A DNA stretch of 64,000 nucleotides, taken from NCBI GenBank assembly GCA_943370025.1, contig CALRPI020000017.1, forward strand, positions 13,273 through 77,272, read 5' to 3'. A program made the position numbers and the translations under genes. Positions 16,587 to 26,182 of this stretch are shown here, piece by piece (position 1 is the first letter of the stretch; each line of letters starts with the position of its first letter). The notes beneath the pieces were generated by a model. That model was not told where the DNA came from, ran no database searches, and was given only the letters and a program-made list of their open reading frames with translations. The DNA is from JAAUUE01 sp943370025 (GTDB lineage Bacteria > Cyanobacteriota > Cyanobacteriia > Cyanobacteriales > JAAUUE01).

Positions 16587-16716
16587 GTTTTTGCAAAAGG
16601 CATCCCCTGAAGATGCAGCCAAGATTCAATCACAACTCAATCAGCTTCTCATTGCTGTTGAAGAGCAAAACCTTACCTTGGTCTATGCACCCCAGACAGA
16701 TTGTTACCAAAAATAG
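16555..16716 (+). pseudogene. Truncated RelE/ParE-like toxin remnant
   Basis: A 53-codon frame starts at the ATG at 16555, inside the end of the antitoxin-like gene, and reads MVVKFRKAAIKFLQKASPED, AAKIQSQLNQLLIAVEE and so on to TAG. The K-AA-KFL-K...I...L..L pattern matches the first two helices of RelE/ParE toxins. The beta-sheet that holds the catalytic and mRNA-binding residues is absent. It is most likely a dead toxin. Confidence 0.5.
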
Positions 16717-16797
16717 TCCCATAGTATTTGTGCTTTCAAAGAGATTCAATAGAAAGCCATAACAGAGTCAACGGAAAGAAACTGGAGTGAAAGAACT

Positions 16798-19700
16798 ATG
16801 GCACAGGATGAGGTTTATCAGGAAGCGGAACGACGCATCGAAGCGGCACGTCAAGAGAACGCAATAGAACTTGATCTCAAACTCATGGGGTTGACAGAAT
16901 TGCCAGAGGCGATCGCATCTCTCACTCAGTTGCAAGAGCTTAACCTCTTCGGCAACCAACTGACGGAAATGCCGAAAGCGATCGCATATCTCCCCCAGTT
17001 GCAAACGCTTGACCTCTCCAGCAACCAATTGACAGAGTTACCAGAAGCGATCGCATATCTCCCCCAGTTGCAAACGCTGAACCTCTACAGAAACCAATTG
17101 ACAGAGTTGCCAGAGGCGATCGCATCTCTCACCCAGTTGCAAACGCTGAACCTCTCCAGAAACCAATTGACAGAGTTGCCAGAGGCGATCGCATCTCTTA
17201 CCCAGTTGCAGAAGCTTAACCTCTCCCAAAACCAATTGACAGAGTTGCCAGAGGATATCTCATCTCTTACCCAGTTAAAAACGCTTAACCTCTCCCAAAA
17301 CCAATTGACAGAGTTGCCAGAGGATATCTCATCTCTTACCCAGTTGCAAGAGCTTGACCTCTCCAGTAACAAATTGACGGAACTGCCAGAGGATATCGCA
17401 TCTCTCACCCAGTTGCAAGAGCTTGACCTCTCCAGCAACCAATTAACAGAGTTGCCAGAGGCGATTAAAAAATTAACGCAGTTAAGTTATTTACAGCTCG
17501 GCTACAATCATTTGACTTCATTACCAGAAGGAATTGCTGAACTTCAACAGTTAAACACATTGGTTATAGGTGGAAATCAGTTCATTGAACTTCCTGAGGT
17601 TTTGAGGCGATTGACGCAACTAGAAGAATTGTACCTGTGGAAGAATAATTTGACTGCCATCCCTCAATGGATTAGTGAATTAGGCTCTCTTAAGGTTTTA
17701 GCTATTCATTCTAATCGAATTGAAGAAGTTCCATATTCCTTCAAAAAACTACAAAAACTGAAAAGGCTTTCTTTGGGTTTGGCGGGTCTTGGTGGTAATC
17801 CATTAACCCAAATTCCATTATTTATTCAACAATTAAAGGAGCTTGAAGAACTTGAGGCAGTTGATTGTAAGTTGAACATTTTACCTGATTGGATAGGCGA
17901 ACTTAAAGAACTCAAAAAGATTGACTTAACAGCTAATTACTTAATCGAATTGCCAGCTTCCTTAAGTCAACTTCCTCAGCTAAGACAACTCAATCTGAAT
18001 GATAATTCTCTTAACCTTGACCTTGCTGCTGCTAATGAGCAAGGCATCGAAGCCGTTATGCAATACCTGCGAGCAAGGCTAGAGGGAGAGATAAGGCTGA
18101 ATGAAGCAAAGCTGATTTTGGTGGGTGAAGGTGAAGTTGGAAAAAGTTGTTTATTGGGCGCATTACGGGGAGATAAGTGGGTAGATGGTCGTCCCACAAC
18201 TCACGGAATTGAGATAAAGCCTGTGATGGTCACCGCTCCTGATAATGGAACAGAGATTGCGCTGAATGGTTGGGATTTTGGGGGACAGCGGGTTTATCGC
18301 CCTACGCATCAGCTATTTTTCAGTCCCTCTGCGGTTTATTTGGTGGTATGGAAGCCCCGGGAAGGTCCACAGCAGGGGTTTGTTAAAGAATGGATTACGC
18401 TGATCAAGCATCGAGAACCCGATGCCAAAGTGTTTGTGGTGGCAACCCACGGAGGTCCCGGACAGCGACAGCCTGATATTGACCGACAGGAATTGATTGA
18501 TCTGTTTGGCAGAGATACCATTCTGGGCTTCTTCCATATTGATAGTAAACCCCACCCAGAAACCCAGTGCTGCAACGGAATTGCTGAATTGCGACAGGCG
18601 ATTGCCAGCACTGCTGCCGCTTTACCCGGCATGGGTCGTCTTGTGCCTACCAAATGGCAAAACATCCGAGAACTGTTGGAGTCATCTGGCAAAACTCATT
18701 TGCCCTATAGCGAGGTGATTGCCCTCTGTGAAGCACAAGGACTGGAGGGCTTTGCTGCCGAGCTCTTTGTGCGGGTGTCTCACACCCTGGGTTATTTCAT
18801 TCACTACCATTACGACCCCATCCTTCGAGATATTGTCATCCTCAAGCCCGACTGGTTAGCCAAAGCCATCAGCTTTGTCTTGGATGATGAAACGACTCGG
18901 TGCCGCAACGGGCTGGTTGAGTTTGATCATCTCAGCCAGTTGTGGAGCCATCCACCCTTTGCCGGAGAAGAGGGCTATCCCAAAGCACTCCATCCGGTAT
19001 TTCTGCGGCTGATGGAACGCTTTGATCTGTCCTACAAAGTTGTCCTAGATTCAGCTTCTAGAGAGGAAAGCACCACCAGTCTAATTGCCCAACTGGTGCC
19101 TGACAACCGCCCAGAGCAATTGCCTGATTGGGGTGAACAACCAGAGGAGGGCGATTGCCAACAGGTGCAAGTCTGTCGCATTGTAGACGATCGGGGTCAG
19201 AGTGCCAATGCAGAAGGGCTGTTCTATCAACTCATTGTTCGTCTACACAAATACTCACTCGGACGCACCAACTACGAAAACAGCATTCACTGGCAACGGG
19301 GCTTAATGCTCGACAACGATTACAATGGTCGCGCCTTGCTCGAACATATTGGCAATGATGTCAAAATCACCGTTCGAGCCGCGTATCCAGAACGCTTTCT
19401 CGCTTACCTCACTGAAGAAATGAAATGGCTAGTTGAGAGCTTTTGGGAAGGGTTAAATTGCAACATCATGGTACCTTGCATTGCACCTTGTGGAATGACA
19501 TCGCCCGGACAGGGATTATTTGAAGTACAAAAACTGATCGAAAGCAAAAAGAAAAACCGCCCCGAGTTTCCCTGCCCAATTTCAGGTTGTGACGAATGGC
19601 AAAACATTGATCAATTGCTGAATAATGCTGTGACCACGCCTCCTCCATCCCAAGTCATTGGTCTTGACCAATTTCAAACGGTTGTAAAAGAAGAACTTAA

Positions 19701-20391
19701 AGTCATTCGTCGGGATCTTGTGACGCTCGATCGTCGGAATCAGCAACGCCATCAGGCGTTATCGACAGATCAGAAAGTTATCATGAGCCAGATCGATCAG
19801 CAGTTTGCCTATCTGATGCAAATGCTCACCGATGAAGCCAAAGATGGACCTCGATTGTTTAGCTTTAAGCCAATTGATCCGAGGTTCTTCGATCGCCCCA
19901 AATGGATCGGCGAAAAATTTCAACTCACCCTTTGGTGCGAACATTCTCGCAAACCGCTCCCGGCTCTCAATCCTGCGGGCAGCAAACAAGGCATCTATGA
20001 ATTGGAACTCAACCGCGAATGGTTTACCAAAGCTGCTCCCTATTTCAAACTGCTGACTGGAACCTTGAGTCTAGTCTTACCCGTTGCCGCCTCAACGGCT
20101 CATTTTATGCTTGATGATAAGACCTATAAAGGCATCCAAGAAGAACTAGATCTGGGTCAAAAAAGTCTTGAATTTGGCATGAAAGGAAGCAACATCGCTG
20201 TAGATTGGCAGACCAAAAGAGATTCACCTGAATTTGAAGAGGGCGAATCTATTCGTGCCCAAGGCTCCATGCTGCGAGAACTTCATGCCATGCTGAAGGA
20301 AAAAGATCCCGGCTTTGGTGGTCTAGTCCAAGTGCAAAACAAACGCCGCGAGTTTTTGTGGGTGCATCCCCAGTTTGTAGACGAATATTAA
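16798..20391 (+). CDS. Roco protein: leucine-rich repeats, Roc GTPase, COR
   Basis: 1197 aa. After a short helix, residues about 25-415 are leucine-rich repeats of 23 aa (LTELPEAIASLTQLQ-LNLS-NQ type). Roc GTPase: P-loop LVGEGEVGKSCLL (about 440-452), switch-II GWDFGGQRVYRPTHQ, and VVATHGG. COR follows (VSHTLGYFIHYHYDPILRDI). The C-terminal 250 residues contain a helical stretch (VVKEELKVIRRDLVTLDRRN) and a region of unknown role (RPKWIGEKFQLTLWCEHS). Bacterial Roco proteins are dimeric GTPases; cellular roles are largely unknown. The first LRRs are encoded by 69-bp near-identical DNA repeats, so copy number may vary. A methyltransferase gene follows 53 bp downstream. Confidence 0.9.
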   Translation: MAQDEVYQEAERRIEAARQENAIELDLKLMGLTELPEAIASLTQLQELNLFGNQLTEMPKAIAYLPQLQTLDLSSNQLTELPEAIAYLPQLQTLNLYRNQLTELPEAIASLTQLQTLNLSRNQLTELPEAIASLTQLQKLNLSQNQLTELPEDISSLTQLKTLNLSQNQLTELPEDISSLTQLQELDLSSNKLTELPEDIASLTQLQELDLSSNQLTELPEAIKKLTQLSYLQLGYNHLTSLPEGIAELQQLNTLVIGGNQFIELPEVLRRLTQLEELYLWKNNLTAIPQWISELGSLKVLAIHSNRIEEVPYSFKKLQKLKRLSLGLAGLGGNPLTQIPLFIQQLKELEELEAVDCKLNILPDWIGELKELKKIDLTANYLIELPASLSQLPQLRQLNLNDNSLNLDLAAANEQGIEAVMQYLRARLEGEIRLNEAKLILVGEGEVGKSCLLGALRGDKWVDGRPTTHGIEIKPVMVTAPDNGTEIALNGWDFGGQRVYRPTHQLFFSPSAVYLVVWKPREGPQQGFVKEWITLIKHREPDAKVFVVATHGGPGQRQPDIDRQELIDLFGRDTILGFFHIDSKPHPETQCCNGIAELRQAIASTAAALPGMGRLVPTKWQNIRELLESSGKTHLPYSEVIALCEAQGLEGFAAELFVRVSHTLGYFIHYHYDPILRDIVILKPDWLAKAISFVLDDETTRCRNGLVEFDHLSQLWSHPPFAGEEGYPKALHPVFLRLMERFDLSYKVVLDSASREESTTSLIAQLVPDNRPEQLPDWGEQPEEGDCQQVQVCRIVDDRGQSANAEGLFYQLIVRLHKYSLGRTNYENSIHWQRGLMLDNDYNGRALLEHIGNDVKITVRAAYPERFLAYLTEEMKWLVESFWEGLNCNIMVPCIAPCGMTSPGQGLFEVQKLIESKKKNRPEFPCPISGCDEWQNIDQLLNNAVTTPPPSQVIGLDQFQTVVKEELKVIRRDLVTLDRRNQQRHQALSTDQKVIMSQIDQQFAYLMQMLTDEAKDGPRLFSFKPIDPRFFDRPKWIGEKFQLTLWCEHSRKPLPALNPAGSKQGIYELELNREWFTKAAPYFKLLTGTLSLVLPVAASTAHFMLDDKTYKGIQEELDLGQKSLEFGMKGSNIAVDWQTKRDSPEFEEGESIRAQGSMLRELHAMLKEKDPGFGGLVQVQNKRREFLWVHPQFVDEY
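16897..17469 (+). repeat. 69-bp in-frame tandem repeats in the Roco LRR region
   Basis: GCGATCGCA recurs at 16909, 16978, 17047, 17116 and 17185, exactly 69 bases apart. Later units keep the period but carry GATATC in its place. Each unit encodes one 23-residue LRR. The five HIP1-bearing units are very similar at the DNA level, indicating recent duplication or conversion. Confidence 0.85.
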
Positions 20392-20444
20392 TTGCTGAAA
20401 TTGCCTTAACAAAAGCGATTGCCGATCTTGGAGGAGAATATTAT

Positions 20445-21032
20445 ATGTGGAATGAGTGGTATGGAAAACCCGGATATGTTTATGGGACAGAACCTAATGA
20501 TTTTCTGGTCTCGGTAGCGTCGCAAATCCCGCAGGGTAGAGTATTGTGTCTTGGCGAAGGCGAAGGGCGGAATGCAGTTTATTTGGCATCCCTAGGTTAC
20601 GAAGTTGTGGCGGTAGATCAATCTGAGGTGGGAATGGCAAAGGCAGAAAAATTGGCTGCCCAGCAAGGCGTGAAAATTACCACGATCGCGGCGGATCTGG
20701 CTGAGTTTGTAATTGAACCACAATCTTGGCAGGGAGTCGTTTCTATCTTTTGTCATCTACCATCGGCTTTATGGGAAAAAGTTCATAGAGATGCAGTGAC
20801 AGGTCTTACACCGGGAGGGATGTGGGTACTGGAGGCTTATACGCCTCGTCAGTTGACCTTGGGAACTGGGGGTCCCAGTGATGTCGATATGTTGGTTTCT
20901 CTAGAGATGGTGAAATCAAAACTGACAGGATTAGATTGGCAAATTGCTCAGGAACTCGATCGCAAAATCCCCGAAGGCGCACACCGGAGTGGTATGGGAG
21001 CCGTGGTGCAAATGCTTGGAGCAGCGCTTTAA
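20445..21032 (+). CDS. SAM-dependent class I methyltransferase (TehB-like)
   Basis: About 195 aa from the ATG at 20445, chosen because GGAGGAGA lies just upstream and the protein starts MWNEWYGKPGYVYGTEPND, the usual family start. The SAM site is VLCLGEGEGRNAVYLASLGYEVVAVD, with the acidic residue after beta-2. HRSGMGAVVQMLG ends the protein. The substrate is unknown; relatives are annotated as tellurite-resistance or thiopurine methyltransferases. It follows the Roco gene closely and might be cotranscribed with it. Confidence 0.88.
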   Translation: MWNEWYGKPGYVYGTEPNDFLVSVASQIPQGRVLCLGEGEGRNAVYLASLGYEVVAVDQSEVGMAKAEKLAAQQGVKITTIAADLAEFVIEPQSWQGVVSIFCHLPSALWEKVHRDAVTGLTPGGMWVLEAYTPRQLTLGTGGPSDVDMLVSLEMVKSKLTGLDWQIAQELDRKIPEGAHRSGMGAVVQMLGAAL

Positions 21033-21235
21033 TTGCACGCGGACGTTAAGCTCAACGCTATCTCCAAAGGGGTTGATATGAATTTTGGTTGTGGAACTCC
21101 TGCGAAGCGAGTGTTCCCACAACATAACCTGCATAGCGACGGCTATATCTCAAAGCGATCGCCCAAAGGAGACTAGGTTTGGAGACTAAATTTAAAGTAA
21201 TATAAATAAATATTAAGTATAAAAAATTTCTCACC

Positions 21236-22360
21236 ATGCAGCCAAAATTCCTTGGGTTAGACTCTGGGTCGCGCTTTACTCCTCTGTTCCTAATTGCCCC
21301 ATTCTTTTTCTGGGGAACGGCGATGGTGGCGATGAAAGGCACGATCGATCATACAACTCCCTTATTTATGGCAGGAACTCGCCTCGTCCCAGCCGGAATC
21401 TTGGTCTTAGTCTTGGCAATGTTCTTGGGGCGATCGCAGCCTCAAGGTTGGAAGGCATGGCTGTGGGTTGGTTTATTTGCCCTAGTGGATGGAGCGATGT
21501 TTCAGGGCTTCTTGGCAGAGGGTTTACAGCGAACAGGGGCGGGTTTGGGGAGCGTGATGATCGATTCCCAGCCCATTGCGATCGCTTTGATGTCGGCTTG
21601 GTTATTCAAGGAAGTGATCGGGGTTTGGGGTTGGCTGGGTTTGTCCTTGGGGGTGATGGGGATTAGCTTAATTGGTTTACCACCGGAACTGTGGCTGAGC
21701 ATTTTGCACGGAGAACTGGGGACAATTAATTTTAGTTGGTGGGGATTGTTGAATAGTGGAGAATTATTAATGCTCCTTGCCTCCCTGTCAATGGCGGTGG
21801 GCACAATCCTCATGCCCTACGTGAGCCGAACTACCGATGCCGTGGTGGCAACAGGCTGGCATATGATCCTTGGTGGATTGCCTCTGTTTGCCCTGTCGGG
21901 GGTCTTAGAAACTCAACAGTGGAGCAATTTGCAGTGGTCTGATGGTTTTGCCTTGGGTTATTCCACCATCTTCGGCAGTGCGATCGCCTACGGTTTGTTT
22001 TTCTACTTTGCTGCTAAGGGGAATCTCACCAGCTTGAGTTCCCTAACTTTTCTAACTCCCGTATTTGCCCTCCTATTTAGTAGTTTTCTCCTAGAAGAAG
22101 TACTTAGCCCGTTGCAGTGGATGGGAGTAAGTTTAACGATCGTGAGTATTTATCTGATTAACCAACGGGAAAGAATTGCTCAAGCTTTCTCAAGTTTACT
22201 CACCCCCGCTTCATCCCCTAACCCCATTTTGAACGAACCAATTCTGGAACCAACTATTTTGAATATTCCTGAATCTAATCAAGAGGCTCCTCTCAACCCT
22301 CTGCCCCTTAAAATAGCAGAAACAACTTCTGAAGAAGTAAGTAATGCCAGTTCGGGATAA
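21236..22360 (+). CDS. EamA/DMT family transporter
   Basis: 374 aa with about ten hydrophobic helices in two EamA halves (APFFFWGTAMVAMKGTIDHT ... FGSAIAYGLFFYFAAKGNLT). The sequence GNLTSLSSLTFLTPVFALLF is typical of the second half. About 60 residues of polar, Pro/Ser/Glu-rich tail follow the last helix and are likely cytoplasmic and disordered. Such carriers export metabolites or amino acids; the substrate is not evident. A single gene between the methyltransferase and moaE. Confidence 0.88.
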   Translation: MQPKFLGLDSGSRFTPLFLIAPFFFWGTAMVAMKGTIDHTTPLFMAGTRLVPAGILVLVLAMFLGRSQPQGWKAWLWVGLFALVDGAMFQGFLAEGLQRTGAGLGSVMIDSQPIAIALMSAWLFKEVIGVWGWLGLSLGVMGISLIGLPPELWLSILHGELGTINFSWWGLLNSGELLMLLASLSMAVGTILMPYVSRTTDAVVATGWHMILGGLPLFALSGVLETQQWSNLQWSDGFALGYSTIFGSAIAYGLFFYFAAKGNLTSLSSLTFLTPVFALLFSSFLLEEVLSPLQWMGVSLTIVSIYLINQRERIAQAFSSLLTPASSPNPILNEPILEPTILNIPESNQEAPLNPLPLKIAETTSEEVSNASSG

Positions 22361-22441
22361 GCTAAAGTTCCCAATTTTGCGTGCGCTTCACGCACTCATA
22401 AAGCCCTTAACCCGAATTCACGCTAAGTACTCGATAAACTA

Positions 22442-22924
22442 ATGACTACTACCCAACTTCCTAAACTCCAAACCCTGATAGAGAGTAAAGATAGCTTTGT
22501 GATTACCTTTGCCCCCCTAGATTTAGAGGCAGTTTACCAACTGGCAGATGATCCAGCCAATGGGGCGGTGGTGGTGATGAGCGGGACTGTCCGCAACCAA
22601 ACCGATGGTAAGCCAGTGGTTTCTTTGGAATATCAAGCCTATGAACCGATGGCGATCAATGTATTCCGGCAGATTGCCCAAGAACTGCGCTGTCAGTATC
22701 CCGATGCCAACCGAGTGGTGATTCATCACCGGACTGGACATTTGAAAATTGGGGAAATTAGTGTATTAGTGGCGGTGGGTTGCCCCCATCGGGGTGAGGC
22801 ATTTGCCGCGTGTCAGTATGCGATCGATACCCTGAAACACAATGCCCCGATCTGGAAAAAAGAACACTGGGCAGATGGTTCTAGTAGTTGGGTAAGTATT
22901 GGTGCGTGCGAGGAAGAGGCATGA
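22442..22924 (+). CDS. moaE: Molybdopterin synthase catalytic subunit MoaE
   Basis: 160 aa. Motifs are GAVVVMSGTVRNQTDGKPV, LEYQAYEPMA, VVIHHRTGHLKIGEISVLVAV, SPHR-type CPHRGEAF and the active-site region NAPIWKKEHWADGSSSWV with catalytic lysines. It transfers sulfur from the MoaD thiocarboxylate to precursor Z, making molybdopterin. No moaD or other moa gene is adjacent. MITE A copy 4 lies downstream. Confidence 0.94.
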   Translation: MTTTQLPKLQTLIESKDSFVITFAPLDLEAVYQLADDPANGAVVVMSGTVRNQTDGKPVVSLEYQAYEPMAINVFRQIAQELRCQYPDANRVVIHHRTGHLKIGEISVLVAVGCPHRGEAFAACQYAIDTLKHNAPIWKKEHWADGSSSWVSIGACEEEA

Positions 22925-22976
22925 TTTATGGTCAAAGATGCTCTCTGCATAGCACAGAATATCCTTAAACGTATTA

Positions 22977-23074
22977 CGGCAATTGAGAGGGTGGCGACAG
23001 CTATCCACTCTCAAACCCATATTTTATAGACGTTTTGACGGTTATAGTGTGTCTCATTTGCACGAAAATTGCTG
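22977..23074. mobile_element. MITE family A, copy 4 (diverged, TA-flanked)
   Basis: TA (22975-22976), then CGGCAATTGAGAGGGTGG, and on the right TCTCATTTGCACGAAAATTGCTG followed by TA (23075-23076). The right end read inward (CAGCAATTTTCGTGCAAATG) is close to the IS630-type end at 63857. It takes up about a quarter of the 368-bp gap before mraY; the rest is AT-rich with no gene. Confidence 0.65.
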
Positions 23075-23292
23075 TATGCTAGAAAAACATTTTTCAATTG
23101 TCTACTGATTCAGGGTCACTCTTCTAGTAAGATATTGGCAATTGTCATTGATCGTAATTTATGTAGTTAATTATGTAGTTAAGATCGATCGCAATATTTC
23201 GAGCAACAGAAAGTTAAGTGTGGTGTGGTGTGGAATTAAAATCTTTTTCTCCGTCATTTTTTCCTTTGACCGGAAGGAGGTTGCTAAGGATA

Positions 23293-24330
23293 ATGATGGT
23301 TACTGTTTCTTTAGCTGCTTTAATTTTAGATAATTTCTCTGGCAAGGATTTGGGGCTGTCCATAGCTTTTCCTCTGATTAGTTGTACTTTAATTGCTGGA
23401 TTGTTGGGCTACCAAGTAGTTCCCTTCCTCCAAAAACTAAAAGCCGGGCAGATTATTCGGGAAGATGGTCCCCAGTCCCATCTCAAAAAAGCGGGAACTC
23501 CCACTATGGGAGGCATATTCTTTGTCCCTGTGGCGATAATTTTTAGTTGTGTATGGGCGGCAATAAGTTTAGGGATTAATAGCCTCACATCCCTACTGCC
23601 TGTTGCCTTGATTACCCTAGCCTATGGCGCGATCGGCTGGCTAGATGACTGGCAGATTCTCCACAAAAAATCTAACAAAGGCATTTCGCCAAAAATGAAA
23701 TTGGGGTTACAGATATCTAGTGCTGTAATTTTCTGCCTCTGGTTAGCTTGGCATCAACCTCCTAACCTGACGAATATTCAGCTCCCCCTAGGAATAATTT
23801 TGCCCTTGGGATTATTGTTTTTTCCCCTAGCAGCTTTTGTGTTGGTAGCAGAAAGCAATGCAACTAATCTCACTGATGGAGTAGATGGTTTAGCTGCGGG
23901 GACTGGAGCGATCTCTTTTCTCGGATTAGCCGTGGTCGTGGCTCCCACCCATCCAGAATTAATGCTCTTTTGTGCTTGCTTTAGTGGCAGTTGTTTGGGT
24001 TTCTTGGTGCATAATCGCAATAAGGCTAGGGTCTTTATGGGCGATACTGGCTCTTTAGCGATCGGCGGAGCTTTGGCAGCCGTGGGTATCTATTCCGGGC
24101 AGCTCTGGGCATTATTTGTCTTAAGTGGTTTATTTTTTATCGAAGCTCTGTCGGTGATTGCTCAGGTTAGTTACTACAAAGCCACCAAAAATGCTCAAGG
24201 TGTGGGCAAGCGTCTTTTGAAGATGTCTCCCCTGCATCACCATCTAGAACTCAGTGGTTGGCGAGAAACCCAAGTTGTAGCATTTTTCTATCTCATCAGT
24301 GGCATTCTGGCATTACTGGTGATTAATTAA
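23293..24330 (+). CDS. mraY: Phospho-N-acetylmuramoyl-pentapeptide-transferase
   Basis: 345 aa from the ATG at 23293; a GTG at 23218 would add 25 unlikely residues, and GGAAGGAGG lies between. The polytopic protein has MraY signatures: IIREDGPQSHLKKAGTPTMGG, the Asp pair in IGWLDDWQI, LTDGVDGLAAGTGAI, FMGDTGSLAIGGALAA and MSPLHHHLELSGW. It moves phospho-MurNAc-pentapeptide onto undecaprenyl phosphate to form lipid I in the inner membrane. A single gene, outside any dcw cluster. Confidence 0.95.
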   Translation: MMVTVSLAALILDNFSGKDLGLSIAFPLISCTLIAGLLGYQVVPFLQKLKAGQIIREDGPQSHLKKAGTPTMGGIFFVPVAIIFSCVWAAISLGINSLTSLLPVALITLAYGAIGWLDDWQILHKKSNKGISPKMKLGLQISSAVIFCLWLAWHQPPNLTNIQLPLGIILPLGLLFFPLAAFVLVAESNATNLTDGVDGLAAGTGAISFLGLAVVVAPTHPELMLFCACFSGSCLGFLVHNRNKARVFMGDTGSLAIGGALAAVGIYSGQLWALFVLSGLFFIEALSVIAQVSYYKATKNAQGVGKRLLKMSPLHHHLELSGWRETQVVAFFYLISGILALLVIN

Positions 24331-24706
24331 TTTCTCTAGACGTAGTTTATAGCAGGACTCATTCTTCTAGGTTCTTGTGCATCGAACCAGAGTCCAGAAG
24401 CATTTGACAGCTTTTTGACAAAAGTTGTTCCTGATTTTTAATTTGCTCAGAACCGATACAAAAAATACAAACCTAGTAGGGGAGTAAGGCCTTTCTCCCC
24501 TGCCAATAGTGGTTAATACCATTTTGCAAAACACTTGATATATTAAGCACCACTATAGTTAGGACGGGGACGTTTTTGAGGGCAAGCGGAGTGCGCCCTC
24601 AAAAACTTTCTAATCAAAGCGGTGTCAACTATATAAATCTGAACACCTTGCTGTATGAAGATTTAGATCAAGAAAATAGTGAAACTCTTTTCTTGATTTG
24701 GGATAA
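24331..24706. other. Intergenic region with three hairpins between convergent genes
   Basis: No gene is seen in these 376 bp between mraY and the site-2 protease gene. Hairpins: GGGGAG ... CTCCCC at 24479-24500; GTTTTTGAGGGC ... GCCCTCAAAAAC at 24572-24606; and ATCAAGAAAA ... TTTTCTTGAT at 24667-24697, just past the protease stop, which could end its transcript. The middle one resembles other dispersed hairpins in the window. Confidence 0.55.
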
Positions 24707-26182
24707 CTAGACATTTAATAGCCGAGTTATGACTACTGGAACTGGCACAATCATAATGACTAAAAACCCTAAGGCAACTAAGCCAGCGATATCTCGCCAG
24801 TTGTCTAATTCGGAAACATCATTGAGGGCGGGTTGATCGGTAACGGGCATAAAGAAGAGGAGGATTGCCCAGATAATTAGATCCCGCTGGAGAAAGGCGA
24901 GGAGTAATACCAAAATCCGGGTAATTTGCCCGATCGCGACAGCTTTTTTTTGCCCGAACATAGCATGAACCATGTGTCCCCCATCTAGTTGCCCCAGCGG
25001 CATGAGGTTGAAAGCTGTGATCACTAAGCCAATATAACCAGCGATCGCTACAGGATGGAGATTAATGACAGTTCCCCCAGTGAACTGATTTCCCAAAGCC
25101 AGCTTGCAAAGCAAGGTTAGCAGTAGAGAAAAACGGGGATTCAGGGATTCAAAATTCAGCAGATTGGAAGCATCGCTGAGGGGAACGACCCGAGAATGCA
25201 CCAACCCCCAAAGGAGAAGGGGCAGTGCTATAAGCAAACCTGCTGCTGGCCCAGCAATCCCCACATCAAACAATGCCTTGCGATGGGGAACCGGCGATCG
25301 CATTTGGATAAAAGCCCCCAAAGTTCCCAAGAAAAATGGCACCGGGATAAAGTAGGGCAGGGTAGTTTGCATCCGGTAATAGGTGGAAGTAAAGTAATGC
25401 CCCAACTCATGGATACTGAGGATCGCCATTAAGGCTAAGGCATAGGGCAATCCTTGCAGTAAAAGGGTGGGGTTACTCTGGATCTGTTTGGAGGATAAAC
25501 CCGCGAAATCCGCCCCGATCGCGGTAGTGGTAAAAAGAGTGACCAGAATTAACCCCAGAGCCAAAAAGGGACGAAAAACTGGTTCCCGTTCTCCGGGATT
25601 CTGAATTTGAGGATTAGGTACCAAGGTGAAAACCGGGGAACCCTTAGTAGTTTCTTGGAAGATTAGGTAGAAGCGATCGCTAAATAAATCCCGAATATTT
25701 TGATTGATGGTTTTATAAGCCCGGTCTGGGTCTGTCCGGAGTTTTCCTCGACAGACCATTGCCTGAGGAAAATACTCGACATTTTGGAGATAATAAATTC
25801 CCCAAGGAAAACATTCCCGCAGTTTCACTTCCTCTTCCTTGGTAATCGGGCGTAGGGGCGGCGGAGTTTCTGAGGCGGTTTCTGGTGAGGAATCTAGAGA
25901 TTCACCTGTGCTAGGTTTTTCTTGGGGGGGTAAGTTGCGCCGTCCTGCTTGTACCAAGAACCAATAGCCGAGGGGAGAGAAAATAAATAACGCCAACAGT
26001 AATAAGGTGGGCATGGGGCGCTGTTCCCCATAGACCACAGCCCAGAGGGTCAGGGAAATAGCCGGAGTCATTAAAACCAGCCACAACATCCATACCGGGG
26101 TAGTGGTAATTTTACTGACACCACGGCTGACAATGAAATAGGTGGTTACGCCAAGAATAATTAGTAGGAGCCAAGTTTCCAT
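24707..26182 (-). CDS. Site-2 protease family (M50) membrane protein, EGY-like
   Basis: 491 aa. Two or three N-terminal membrane segments, then a cytosolic domain (about 95-195), then the protease core: zinc motif HELGHYF, PYFIPVPFFLGTLGAFIQMRSP, FDVGIAGPAAG and the third ligand in LMPLGQLDGGHMVHAMFG. The layout matches the cyanobacterial and chloroplast EGY group, intramembrane proteases tied to thylakoid development and stress. Substrates are unknown. It is convergent with mraY and divergent from trpC. Confidence 0.92.
   Translation of the reverse strand: METWLLLIILGVTTYFIVSRGVSKITTTPVWMLWLVLMTPAISLTLWAVVYGEQRPMPTLLLLALFIFSPLGYWFLVQAGRRNLPPQEKPSTGESLDSSPETASETPPPLRPITKEEEVKLRECFPWGIYYLQNVEYFPQAMVCRGKLRTDPDRAYKTINQNIRDLFSDRFYLIFQETTKGSPVFTLVPNPQIQNPGEREPVFRPFLALGLILVTLFTTTAIGADFAGLSSKQIQSNPTLLLQGLPYALALMAILSIHELGHYFTSTYYRMQTTLPYFIPVPFFLGTLGAFIQMRSPVPHRKALFDVGIAGPAAGLLIALPLLLWGLVHSRVVPLSDASNLLNFESLNPRFSLLLTLLCKLALGNQFTGGTVINLHPVAIAGYIGLVITAFNLMPLGQLDGGHMVHAMFGQKKAVAIGQITRILVLLLAFLQRDLIIWAILLFFMPVTDQPALNDVSELDNWRDIAGLVALGFLVIMIVPVPVVITRLLNV

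Noticed and set aside
16940..17438. Several repetitive frames antisense to the LRR region
   Set aside because: They mirror the 69-bp repeats of the Roco gene; their repeats follow from the sense strand and have no independent start signal.
22361..22441. Moco-type riboswitch before moaE
   Set aside because: Only about 80 bp, with no multi-stem conserved structure visible.
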